This document shows positions 23,092-32,977 of a stretch of 64,000 bases of DNA, piece by piece. The position numbers and the translations under genes were made by a program. Source of the stretch: Vanessa cardui. Taxonomy: Eukaryota > Arthropoda > Insecta > Lepidoptera > Nymphalidae. The DNA is taken from contig NC_061131.1 of assembly GCF_905220365.1 (NCBI RefSeq), positions 1,984,001 to 2,048,000 of the forward strand, read 5' to 3'. Each line of letters starts with the position of its first letter. Position 1 is the first letter of the stretch. Under the pieces are notes generated by a model. That model searched no databases. It was not told where the DNA came from and saw only the letters and a program-made list of their open reading frames with translations.

Positions 23092-23165
23092 TAAGCTCCA
23101 AACCTTCTCCTCAAAGGGATAGGACGCCTTAACGCAACAGTTGGTAACTTACAGACAGTATTACT
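23092..23165 (+). repeat. SINE-M1 3' fragment
   Basis: CTCCAAACCTTCTCCTCAAA, GGGATAGGACGCC and a degraded ACTTACAGACAGT correspond to the last 70 bases of SINE-M1. Confidence 0.5.
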
Positions 23166-23175
23166 GTCATCAAGT

Positions 23176-24330
23176 CAATTTCAAAGTCAAAAACCTTTAT
23201 TCAAAATAGAAGTGCTTACACTTTCTTATTGATTGTCGAAAATCTACTACCGGTTCTTAATATGATACTTCAGACCTGAGAAGAACCGGCGAAAGAAACT
23301 CAGCGGGATTTTTTTTTATCGTGTAAATTTACAATTTACAGTAATAAACATATTCTTGTTATTTGAAACAGCCTGGAGGCGATCATCTCATTCCCAAGGT
23401 GTGCAGTTAACTAGAAAGTCATTAGTGCTGTAATATCCTTTAGCACACAAACGCTCTTTAACGATTCTTTTAAATTTTATAATTGAATATTTGATGAACG
23501 TTTTCTGGGATCCATGTTGTAAAAACGTATACATTGCCCCAAAACAAAGTTACTAACCCTGTCCACATCAGTCAAAAATCTAATCTTTTTTTATCGCATA
23601 GGCCGCAGAGCTGAGTCTATTCGCCAATTTACTTATATGGGTGCCCCATTGGAGCTTAGAGTCTATTGTCATACCAAGGAACTCTGTTGACTCTAATACA
23701 TCTAATGCTTCCCCGTTTAAAAGTACATTCGTTTTGACAACCCTTACATTGGGAGTAGTAAATTTAATACATTTTGTCTTTTTACTATTTAACATTAAAT
23801 TATTGACACTAAACCAATGTACTATTTCCGAGAGAGCATTGTTCACATCGTCATACATTAAAAGACGTCTTTTTATTTAAAAAATTAAAGAAGTATCGTC
23901 AGCAAACAATACTATCTCGAGTTTATCACCTAAGAGATGTGGTAGGTCATTTATATAAACAAGGAAGAGAAATGGACCAAGAATTGATCCTTGAATGACC
24001 CCCACAGTAACCTGAGCCCCGGGAGATCTCTTTCCATTTACATCAACCCTCTGAATCCGATTGCTTAGATACGAAATCAGGAGACTGAGTGTAGTGTCCC
24101 TGACTCTATAATGTCGTAGCTTCCTGACCAAGGTTTCGTGTTGCACACAATCAAAGGCCTTAGATAAATCACAAAAAATCCCTAAGTTATTCTGTGACTC
24201 CTCCCAAGCCCTGTAGATATTCTTTATGAGCTCAACACCAGCGTCAGTTGTCGAGCGTCCCCTTGTAAATCCAAATTGTTTCTTGTGTAGCAACTTGTTC
24301 TTGTTAAAATGCCGATGCCAAACCTTTAAA
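23176..24330 (-). mobile_element. CR1/Jockey-type LINE, 5' truncated
   Basis: A minus-strand non-LTR retrotransposon with part of the reverse transcriptase, the ORF C-terminus (KGYYSTNDFLVN-like) and the 3' untranslated end (CTTTCGCCGGTTCTTCTCAG to AAAGGTTTTTGACTTTGAAA). Its right edge is near 24.33 kb, upstream of which reverse transcriptase homology ends. Its 3' end also occurs alone at 27.3, 29.1 and 39.0 kb. Confidence 0.88.
23580..24330 (-). pseudogene. Reverse transcriptase fragment of the LINE
   Basis: One reading frame carries QFGFTRGRSTTDAGVELIKN (finger/palm), FCDLSKAFDCVQHETLVRKL (the catalytic D of motif A), VIQGSILGPFLFLVYINDLP (motif B) and LFADDTSL (catalytic motif C). It then continues past a single in-frame TAA (23877-23879) through NNLMLNSKKTKCIKF and ESTEFLGMTIDSKLQW. 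The stop sits where the family has Lys. Beyond 23580 the same frame continues (IRFLTDVDRV) but the thumb region is deleted. Endonuclease and ORF1 are absent, so the copy is dead. Confidence 0.9.
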
Positions 24331-24644
24331 CCGAATATGTTATGTCTTGTATCCATATTTATACTAACTTTCTCAAATTCAAACTGAAATACCAAAGTAC
24401 TAAGTATTGTTGTTTCGCGGTAAAGTGTGTGCGGAGTTGGTGATTAGACGGTTAACATCTCTTACATCTCGACTATCTTTGATTTTTTTCACAATTATTG
24501 ATATATATTGTACAATGTTAATACAGAGCGGTGAACCTATTACGGAGAGTGTTATTAAAGAATTTTAAAGCATTTGTCTCGATTGGATTAATATGTGTTT
24601 CATGATAATGGGTAAAATTTTAAACGTCAAAACTTTTAAAAAGA

Positions 24645-25251
24645 ACTGAGATGGCCCAGTGGTTAGAACGCGTGCATCTTAATCGATGATTTCGGGTTCA
24701 AACCCAGGCAAGCACCACTATATATATATATATGCTTAATTTGTGTTTATAATTCATCTCGTGCTCGGCGGTGAAGAAAAACATCGAAATAAAACTAGTT
24801 TAAACGGATTTTAATACCGTATATTAATTATTTTTAACATCCCGACGTTTCGAGCACTTTACAGCGTTCGTGGTCACGGGTAGACTACCTACCACCTACC
24901 ACCGTGGTCTACCCGTGACCACGATACGGATTTTAATCGCGTATATTAATTATTTTTAACATCCCGACGTTTCGAGCACTTTACAGCGTTCACACGCGTA
25001 GACGGGTAGTCTACCCGTGACCACGATTAAAATCCGTTTAAACTAGTTTCAATGTGTAATAATCGCGAAAATTTAAGACAACATTAAGAAAAACATCGTT
25101 AGGATACCTGCATGTGTCTAATTTCATCGAAATTCTGCCACATGTGCATTCCACCAACCCGCATTGGAGCCGGTGGTGGAATATTGTTCCAACCCTCTCC
25201 TTAATGAAAAAGGAGGCCTTAGCCCGCCAGTGGGTAATTTACAGGCTGTTA
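24645..25251 (+). repeat. SINE-M1 split by a Penelope-like insertion
   Basis: The 5' half (24645-24786) has GAGATGGCCCAGTGGTTAGA, GGTTCAAACCCAGGCAAGCA and a TA run. The 3' half (25086-25251) has CTAATTTCATCGAAATTCTG through TTTACAGGCTGTT. The halves join exactly when the insert and one copy of the 13-bp duplication are removed. Confidence 0.92.
24787..25085 (+). mobile_element. Penelope-like element end, rearranged, nested in SINE-M1
   Basis: Flanked by AAGAAAAACATCG at 24774-24786 and 25086-25098. The right end, TAATAATCGCGAAAATTTAA then GACAAC, is the same 3' terminus as the Penelope copy at 34.2 kb. The left end is the same terminal region in opposite orientation (AAACTAGTTTAAACGG). Inside, an antisense block with CGACGTTTCGAGCACTTTAC occurs twice, about 124 bp apart, with TACCCGTGACCACG pieces between. 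This inverted, partly repeated architecture is known for Penelope insertions. No coding sequence. Confidence 0.75.
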
Positions 25252-26056
25252 CTTCATTTTCCTTTTTATAAACATTTAAATGTCAAATCGAATGTCAACT
25301 GAGAGGAGTCGGTGCGCGAGTGTGTGTGTGGTTCTCTATGGTTTTGATTGTATGTGGTTTTTACGATAGTAACCTAAATAAAGTCTGCGTTCAGAACAAT
25401 TAACAAAAATGCAAAAGATTAACGTGATTTTTAAAGCACAGGAGTGTAACATCTGTATTTTGGGCGGCTACTTTAAATATATTTTAAGGAAAATTCAATA
25501 AATGGATCGTGAAAATACTGGTGAACTCATGACCTGAAATAAGCTAAACACTGTACTTAGACGTAAATCGTATTGAATGTCTTAGATAACCCAATAAAAA
25601 TATACGTAAAACATTTAAGAAGCAAAGATTATTTTTAGTGGTATTATAACCCTGACAGCAATGGGAATAACACTGCACGGGCTATCTTTGTCTAATCCAG
25701 TTAACATCGGCCTCTATGGTTCTACTGATTTCCTTTCTTTCCGAACATTTTTAATAAAACGAGGGAGCGGGGAGGGATCTAGTTAAATTGGTATTTTATA
25801 TATGGGTCGGGTCAACTATACCAATTACGTGTACTATTAGCATTTAGCTTTAAGGCGATTTTTTAATCTAATGGTATGAAGGAGTTTTGATAATATGAAT
25901 TGTTTGAACGGTGTAATTTATTGTAAACTAGTGATCTATTTCGATTTTCAAATGCAGTTTTCTTTATAAAAATATTATTTTGTGTTCTAAATTCAAATTA
26001 CAGTCATATTATTTTAAAGACAAATCTTTTATAACATGTTTCACCTTATTGTTAAG
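25252..26056. other. AT-rich stretch without a recognised feature
   Basis: No family, domain or exon signal was seen. A GT-rich patch at 25320-25335 is too short to count as a microsatellite. Confidence 0.55.
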
Positions 26057-26145
26057 CCGAGATGGTCCAGTGGTTAGAACACGTACCCACAATCATCGGT
26101 TAAGATACCGATGACTGTGGGTTCAAATACAGGCAAGCACCACTG
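26057..26145 (+). repeat. SINE-M1 head with an internal hairpin
   Basis: GAGATGGTCCAGTGGTTAGA and GGGTTCAAATACAGGCAAGC are the A- and B-box parts. Between them, ACCCACAATCATCGGT (26085-26100) pairs with ACCGATGACTGTGGGT (26107-26122) with one mismatch. Relatives have only one orientation of that segment. The SINE body is missing. Confidence 0.75.
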
Positions 26146-27266
26146 AATTTTTTTTCACCAACTTTTATTTCTCGCGTAGAATTAATTACGATTTACATTT
26201 CATTACATTTTAATTATAATATTAGTTAAATTAATAATCGTGTAAATTTTTTTTTTGAAATATATAATATATATTAAAATTAAATGATAAAATCTTAATT
26301 AAAATATAAGTTAAAACATTTTAGTTATTTCTCATGCAAGCAGGTGAAGGCCTCCTCCAGACTTCTCCATTTGCCTCTTTTTGCCTCAAGAATAAAGAAT
26401 ACTCTTTAGAAAAAGCCTGTTTTGAGCTCGGGTTCCAACACAGACACTAATTATTCTGAAAAACTGCATTTTAAATCTGTTTATTTAAAAAGAGCAGTTA
26501 TGCGATTTTGTGTTCGATTCTACTCGCGGGGCTGTTTTTCGAAACGATGGTTCTGTATTATATTCACGATTCAAAAACGCTTCATTGCAAAGTTTATTTT
26601 AATAAAATTGATTTGATTTAAGACACTAGAAAGATAACGTCCAACTTTAAAAGTAGAGACTACTTTTGAATATCGAATACATTCTACTGACCCGATTTGA
26701 GTGTACTCAAGTTCTAGAATATTCTGGAATTCAACCTTACAAATTAGCAAGGAGGTCGATTAAAAATAAATCAAACTACGTACCAAGTATTTCCAATTGT
26801 GGGCCATACGTTTCTAGCATAATTTCTTTCCCGTTACTGCTGTGTTCCCCCTTCATCTTGATACACTAAAATATTGCAATTATGATAATAATAAAGGATG
26901 GTTTAATTCGACAGAGGACTAGAAAGCTAATGAACAATGAATTGATAGAATTGTTTTCAATTAACATCTTTCGAAAACATTTGCGATAAGATAATGAAGT
27001 GCCACTTGGATGTCTCAAGGTACTCAATGGTGTTTGTTCTGATTGAAAGATTGATTAAAATTAAAGGTGTTGCTTTCAATGGAAAACAAAATCGAGGCCA
27101 TCGAGAAGGTTTTCCAAGTCTTTTCCATACATTGGTGACGTTTCAAACAGTCCTGAAATATGAATTTTTAGGTTTAAAGATTATTTACTCTCATAAAGAA
27201 AATTACATCACTTATTTGAATCAAACTCTAATTACTTTATTCAACGTAGAATCATTACATAGTACA
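26146..27266. other. Unassigned AT-rich stretch
   Basis: Several frames of 60-98 codons (26422, 26666, 26994) show no motif, no splice context and no codon pattern that would support genes. Confidence 0.55.
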
Positions 27267-27316
27267 GAGTTTAAATTGACACTCAATTAGAATTAATTGA
27301 GTGTCAAATTAAACTC
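27267..27316. repeat. Hairpin with 23-base arms at a LINE tail
   Basis: GAGTTTAAATTGACACTCAA (27267 on) and its inverted copy (27294-27316) pair with one mismatch around a short GAAT centre. The right arm passes into a LINE 3' end beginning AAACTCTACCACCGTTTCGG. Confidence 0.9.
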
Positions 27317-27390
27317 TACCACCGTTTCGGAAAAAGGAACACCCTGACCTGAATAGAACCGGCGAAAGAAACTCAGCGGGTCTTTTTTTG
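27310..27390 (-). repeat. CR1-type LINE 3' end fragment
   Basis: CTACCACCGTTTCGGAAAAA, GAACCGGCGAAAGAAACTCA and GCGGGTCTTTTTTTG match the 3' end of the LINE at 23.2 kb. The outermost TCAAAGTCAAAAACC part is missing, replaced by the hairpin. Confidence 0.75.
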
Positions 27391-27512
27391 TCAAGTGAAT
27401 AATACAAACAATTAACACACATTCGCTGTCGTACTTAGATTTATCACTGGAGATAATAAAACAAATCATCAAATAATATATAACAAAAATCACTACGATT
27501 TCAAAACTTCAA

Positions 27513-27548
27513 TTATTCCATTTAACATGAGTATGTTAAATGGAATAA
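27513..27548. repeat. Perfect hairpin, 16-base arms
   Basis: TTATTCCATTTAACAT (27513-27528) and its exact reverse complement (27533-27548) around the loop GAGT. No transposon family recognised. Confidence 0.92.
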
Positions 27549-27899
27549 CAGAAGTTTTTGTAATAATATAATGAGACAGTTGTTTTTTAAATATCTTTAC
27601 TAATAGTACTTATGGAAATCAAATATTTAATCCATAAACAATATATCTTGACATTTTTTTTAAATACGTCTTAGACTATGCCATTTATGTCAAACGCCGG
27701 TCCGCTCATCACAAGCTATGGTCACCTGCTTCGATCTAAAAGGTCAGGGAAAGACCAAACGAGATGCGGTCAGCTGCGAATAATTCGATAAGTGACACTA
27801 TTATGTGAAATGTGACCCAATGTTACTAAAAGGACAATCGTTATCGAATCAGTCGCTCGAGTATCTATTCTAAAACACGATACCAAACACTATTTATTA

Positions 27900-28107
27900 T
27901 CATTACATAGTATAAAACAAAGTTGCTTACCGTTGTCCCTATATACATAGCTTATATCTTTAAAATTACGCAACGGATTTTGATGAAGTTTTTTTAATAG
28001 ATGGAGTGATTCGAGAATGTTTTTGTAGGTGTAAAGAAATATGAAAAAAATTGTAGCATATTTAGTATCAGCATTGCACGCGTGCGAAGCCGGGGCGAGC
28101 CGCTAGT
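27900..28107 (+). mobile_element. Lep-Helitron with internal deletion
   Basis: TCATTACATAGTATAAAACA at the start after a T. TACGCAACGGATTTTGATGA in the middle. GCGTGCGAAGCCGGGGCGAG and CGCTAGT at the end. Shorter than relatives because the AATACATGAACAATATAG block is lost. Confidence 0.8.
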
Positions 28108-28324
28108 ACATCAATAAACATAGATATAAATTACATAGAAGAAACATTTACAAGATGCGGTATTAAATCATACAGTGATCTCTTCCAGGCAACCGTGAGT
28201 TAATAGAATAGTACCGTAAGGGGTAATGGTAATAATTTAAAATCTTTGTAAACTAATTGTAATTTAAAATTTAGAGTAAGCTTTAAATAAATTAATATAC
28301 AGATACACATACTATTTATATATA

Positions 28325-28495
28325 CAACAACAACAGCCTGTCAATCACCCGTTGCTGAGCTAAGGCCCCCTCTTCCTTTTGAAGAGAAAGTTTGGAGCAT
28401 ATTCCACCACACTGTTCCAATGCGGGTTGGCGGATTCACATGTGGCAGAATTGCGTCAAAATTAGACACACGCAGGTTTTCTTACCATGTTTTCA
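28325..28495 (-). repeat. SINE-M1, body only, head lost
   Basis: CAACAACAACAGCCTGTCAA to CAGGTTTTCTTACCATGTTT. The tRNA-like head is missing. Faces the next SINE-M1 in opposite orientation. Confidence 0.85.
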
Positions 28496-28520
28496 CAATA
28501 TGTGTGTCAAAATATATGGA

Positions 28521-28817
28521 GTCGAGATGGCCCAGTGGTAAGAACGCGTGCATCTTAATCGATGATTGCGGGTTCAAACCCAGGAAAGCACCGCTGATTC
28601 GTGTGCTTAATTTGTCTTTATAATTCATCTCGTGCTTAGCGGTGAAGGAAAACATCGTGAGGAAACCTGCATGTGACAAATTTCATAGAAATTATGCCAC
28701 ATGTGTATTCCACAAACCCGCATTGGAACAGCGTGGTGGAATATGTTCCAAAAACCTTCTCCTCAAAGGGAGAGGAGGCCCAGCAGTGGGAATTTACAGG
28801 CTGTTGTTGTTGTTGTT
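28521..28817 (+). repeat. SINE-M1, complete
   Basis: GTCGAGATGGCCCAGTGGTA, GCGGGTTCAAACCCAGGAAA and AAAACATCGTGAGGAAACCT to GGCTGTTGTTGTTGTTGTTT. Only about 25 bases separate it from the inverted copy to the left, so the pair could fold into a long hairpin RNA. Confidence 0.92.
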
Positions 28818-29112
28818 TGGAATAAAAGGTTTCGAGTTTATTCCAACAAGCTTCTCCAAAGTGGGTTTAGAATATACACACATACACACATGCAGGGTAC
28901 CTCTAGATCGTTTCCTACACCACTACCTACTAAAATACATCAACATATAAAGATAAATATAATCGCTCATTGTATACACAATTATTGTCAGTAAGGAATG
29001 CGACCAAGTACTGTATCTCTGGTGTCTTTAATTGCGTAATTCAGATGTTAATTGTATGGCATCTACCAAGATGTGCTAATTGTCTAATCGCTACTACGTA
29101 CGTGTATGAAGT

Positions 29113-29360
29113 GAAGTCAAAGTCAGTATCTTTATTAAATATAGAAGCGTTAAACTCGTATTTTTACTGTCAAAAATTTACTACCGTTTTGGAAAAAAAC
29201 ACTTCAGACCTGAGAAGAACTGGGGGAAGAAACTCAGCGGTTTTTCTAACACATGCGATCTTTTTATTCCCAAAGTGTGCAATCGTCTAAAATTTATTTG
29301 TTTTACAATATCCTTTAGTATACAAGCGTTCCTTAACTTTTGAATTCTACAAGTGATTTG
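29113..29360 (-). repeat. CR1-type LINE 3' end with part of the ORF C-terminus
   Basis: GTCAAAGTCAGTATCTTTAT, CCTGAGAAGAACTGGGGGAA and AGAAACTCAGCGG, then CCCAAAGTGTGCAATCGTC and CAATATCCTTTAGTATACAA, which match the region just before the stop of the LINE at 23.4 kb. Confidence 0.8.
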
Positions 29361-30149
29361 ATTTGATTCTTGTTTATGTTCTCATAGTATTTACTGTACT
29401 GTTATGTATATTTGACATAAAATCCGTTGTTCCTCATTTATTAAAAGAGGTAAGCATGCAAGGTTAGATTCGTGTTAGATTTGCTAAAGATCATTTTACT
29501 GTTATTGTTGTTTATATAAGCTCGAAAGCGCTTTTTCTTTGGCTGAAGGACATTGAGAATTAGATTATACTTATTTGGCTAAAATCTTTAGTTTTACAGT
29601 GTGGAAAGAATTATTAAAAGTAATTGTCATTCGGTTCTGTGTTTTCAGTATTTATAAATAACAAATAAGCATACTTTCTCATATATGCTAACTATATAAA
29701 TACATAAATATAAACTTTTTTTTTCATATTCAACAATTTTATTAAACTTTACAATTAAATATTTCCTTAATTAAAAATTTACCATTTAAGGCGACACTAG
29801 CTATCCTTCAAACGAGTAAGATGTAGCATAAGACATACCATTGAGAGAAATAAAAGGCGAAAGAACGAATTTATCTCATTTAATCACTCATTCGTTCTTT
29901 CGAAAAGAGTTAAGGTTTTACTAAGCTATATTTGAACGACACAGAATAGACTTAGTGTGAATGTACGGGGAGTAATTTCGTAACGAAACGATATAGCGAG
30001 TTCCGTCACACAATTGTGAATGAGGATGTATGTATCTTCATGTGCTAGATTCTAGGTTATGGTTGTCAACAGAGAAAAAAAAACATAAAACTTAAAACTA
30101 ACTATTTGTTTTTGAACCAAATGACAGATTAAGTGATTTAAGTATAGTT
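29361..30149. other. Unassigned stretch with a small hairpin
   Basis: CGAAAGAACGAAT (29858-29870) and its exact reverse complement (29890-29902) form 13-base arms with a 19-base loop. No repeat family or gene is otherwise recognised. Confidence 0.6.
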
Positions 30150-30477
30150 CGACACAACTTAGATGTAGCATCGGCGAATCGTAAAACCAATCACATCCGA
30201 ATTAAGTACGCTATCCCAAATTATCAATATTTATTTCTTATGTGAATATGATCTTTACACAAACGTATAAACTTGTAATTGACGAATATTGGTCATATGA
30301 TATGACCAATATTCGTCAATTTGACACGTCGATTTACATGCACTTGCTTTCTCAGGTTGAACCGACGCGAGAATCTATAGCGACGAGTAGCGTCGAATGG
30401 AGCTATTTCTATTGATTGTAGAAATCGACAGTAATCGGTTTTATTGAATTTGCCTATTCTACATCTAAGTTGTGTCG
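30150..30477. mobile_element. MITE-like element with nested palindrome
   Basis: The ends CGACACAACTTAGATGTAG (30150-30168) and its exact inverse (30459-30477) are 19-base terminal inverted repeats; weaker pairing (TAAAACC-AT-AC) extends to about 48 bases. The centre holds a 43-base palindrome. No ORF. Target duplication not clear, so the superfamily is undetermined. Confidence 0.65.
30278..30320. repeat. Perfect palindrome, 21-base arms, 1-base centre
   Basis: ATTGACGAATATTGGTCATA plus T (30278-30298) mirrors 30300-30320 exactly about a single G at 30299. It lies in the left half of the MITE-like element. Confidence 0.95.
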
Positions 30478-31317
30478 TATTATACAACATGTTTGGTAGC
30501 GGGAAGTAGCCAATAGCAAGACTTTTTATTTAAACCATATGTTCCTTCGTCGTGGCAAAAGAAAATCAAACATATATCTACTATAACAAACCTGAATATT
30601 CGTTGTAAGAAATTTTTCCTGTGCTAATTTACATTCATAATTCAGGTTATGCTGAGCAGTAAAAACATCGTTATTAAACCTTAATGTCTGGGATTAAATT
30701 TATTGTCTTGTGAATGTAATAACCCAACGTCTCTACGTTAGGTACTGTGGTGAAATATAATGATAAATATTAAATAATAAATAAAAATTTTAACAAAAAG
30801 AAAAACCGACTTCAAACAAAACACCATTTTCAACCGACTTCCAAAAGGTTATCAATTCGTCTGTATTTTTTTTTTATGTTTGTTACCTCATAACTTTTCA
30901 CTGGGTGGACCGATTTTGATATTTTTTTTTGTTTGAAAGGTAGTGCTTCCCGTGGGGTCCCATTTTTTTTTATTTTTTTCCGATGATGGTATCCATATGA
31001 AAACGACATAAGTCTTAAATTTGCATTATGTATATGCGCGACAAATAGGTGAATAACTGAAAATCACGTTAACCAATTTTGATAATTCTTTTTTTATTAT
31101 AAAATATATACTTCAAGGGTAATTTGGTGAAAGTTTGGTAAGGTTCTGAGCATAGCATCCATGACAAAGTAACGGAACGGAAGGGAACGTAACTATTCTG
31201 ACGAGCACGTTAGCGATACTCGGTCGAATCTTTTATTTATAGGTTATTTGGATGTTTAAGTCGCCTTCCATAATGTGGGTATGTTTAAATAATTATCATA
31301 ATCGAATATTATAATCA

Positions 31318-31573
31318 ACTAGCTACCCACCCCGGCTTCGCACGGGTGCAATACTGATACTAATAAATATACTACAGAATTTGTTTATTTACGATATCAC
31401 ATTGCAAATTTCTAAAATTGTCTGTGTTTCTTTACTATATTGTTCATGTATTATATACACAAACCTTTCCCTTGAATTAAACTTTCTATTAAAAAAAACC
31501 GAAGCAAAATCCGTTGCGTAGTTTTAAAGATATAGGGACAGAGAAAGCGACTTTGTTTTATACTATGTAGTGA
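31318..31573 (-). mobile_element. Lep-Helitron inside K-repeat copy 1
   Basis: Starts (minus) TCACTACATAGTATAAAACA and ends GCACCCGTGCGAAGCCGGGG, GTAGCTAGT. Flanks in the K-repeat are TATAATCA on one side and GGAACTCCTA on the other, the same as in copy 2. Confidence 0.85.
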
Positions 31574-31923
31574 TGGAACTCCTAAACGGCTTACAGTTAG
31601 GGTGCGTTTTGGGGCAGAATTTCTTACTGTCTTTAATCAAATTTTGTGCATATGATGTGATGCCATATGATGTACGACATATATTAGCTGTTTTGCAAAG
31701 TTTTTTTACTGAGGTCGATTACAGCTCTTTCGAGGGTACCTTGTAGTTTATGCCGCATGACGTGTTAAAGCCGCATTTTCGAAAGTCTATATTTGCTTTA
31801 TTCGAAAGTTTCTTTTGAAATTGTCACCGAAGTAGTTTCTGATTACTATAAACGGCACGCTTAATCTTTCCATATTAAGAAGAAATAGTTAGTCTACATC
31901 AGCTTCACTTAAAATCAAAAAAT

Positions 31924-32140
31924 AAATAAAATTTTAACAAAAAGAAAAACCGACTTCAAACAAAATACTTATAATCGACTTTTAAGTAGTCTAATATTTT
32001 TCATTTCATTCTATTTAGGAGGACTCTAAAAATATGTTGAATACGCAATTATTTTTATTACTTTTTAGTACATATTCATTTGTTTTAAGATAGTGTTTTG
32101 TTTGAAGTCGGTTTTTTTTTTTGTTAAAATTTTATTTATA
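31924..32140. repeat. K-end to K-end module of about 216 bp
   Basis: AATTTTAACAAAAAGAAAAA and CCGACTTCAAACAAAATAC at the left mirror GTTTTGTTTGAAGTCGG and TTTTGTTAAAATTTT at the right, giving inverted ends of about 40 bases around GACTTTTAAGTAGTCTAATA. Such a unit could move alone as a MITE. Its own right part repeats, inverted, at 32141-32320. Confidence 0.65.
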
Positions 32141-32328
32141 AAACAAATGAATATGCACTAAAAAGTATTAAAAATAATTGCGTATTCAACATATTTTTTA
32201 AAGTCCTCCTAAGTAAAATGAAATGAAAAATATTAGACTACTTAAAAGTCGATTTACGATTATATAACGTAGTTATAGTTATTGTTATATTTGGAGCCGG
32301 TAAATAGCCGGTATAAGATGATCCTGTG

Positions 32329-32977
32329 GTTAGGTAGAATATAAGTTACTTTCTTTTCTTCCGCCAGTCTTAGCCGTGGTTGACGGGCATACTCAAGTCG
32401 GCCTCGTTGCCCAGGGTGCACCAAAGAAGGTGATTGGCATGCACCCGGCAAAGGTCGTTTGGACATTCTCCACATTTTTTGACTTATATTTAGCTCATAA
32501 TATATTCAGCTGGGGAAACCCTTTTAATTATGAACTAAGCTAGGAGTCTGTACTCTTTTACATATAAAATCAGTACGTATGACTACAAACTATTCTTACA
32601 TATTAGGAAACACAAAAATGGACCGAAAAGAATACCTATACATCAATCGGTTTTCTTTATAGGAAAACTTTGACACAGTATTTAAACACTTTCCTGTTGT
32701 GTTTTGTCAAAGAACTGTTTGAAATTAAAACAAAAATATATCTTATTGTTTGACTTTTGTTCCATGTCGTAATAGATTTTATATCAGCTCCTACTAAATT
32801 TCGTTCAGTCAAGCATGATTTAATAGCTTTTACGTTTATTAATGGAGTGTCATTGAAACATCACAGTGTTTGTTTTGATTCAAATTAACGCTATGGGAGT
32901 TTCCCATAGTGTTCATTATTGTATACCTCGCAACGTGACGCGTGTGGATGTGGTCTTCTCTTGAAACGTCACATGTG
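32329..32977. other. Unassigned stretch with a GC-richer start
   Basis: 32340-32475 is less AT-rich and holds a 71-codon minus-strand frame (PLPGACQSPSLVHPGQRGRL and onward) ending inside the K-repeat. I cannot place it in a family; a transposon fragment is most likely. Confidence 0.45.

Larger units (their letters stand above)
30783..32320 (+). mobile_element. K-repeat composite, copy 1
   Basis: Starts with the K end (AAAATTTTAACAAAAAGAAA then AACCGACTTCAAAC). Continues with a second CCGACTTCCAAAAGG block, GTTACCTCATAACTTTTCAC, CGTGGGGTCCCAT, CACGTTAGCGATACTCGG, a nested Helitron, GAACTCCTAAACGGCTTACA, TCAGCTTCACTTAAAATC, and then a fold-back section that ends near TTTGGAGCCGGT. The same order, inverted, occurs at 54.1-55.8 kb. 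No coding capacity; the inverted ends suggest a non-autonomous DNA transposon, superfamily unknown. Confidence 0.7.

Noticed and set aside
28642..28950. 102-codon frame beginning MKENIVRKPACDKF
   Set aside because: The same peptide recurs at 15.2, 18.2 and 22.5 kb because it is SINE-M1 translated; not a gene.
32260..32475. 71-codon frame with PLPGACQSPSLVHPGQRG
   Set aside because: Half of it lies in the K-repeat and no domain is visible; mentioned only as an unassigned block.
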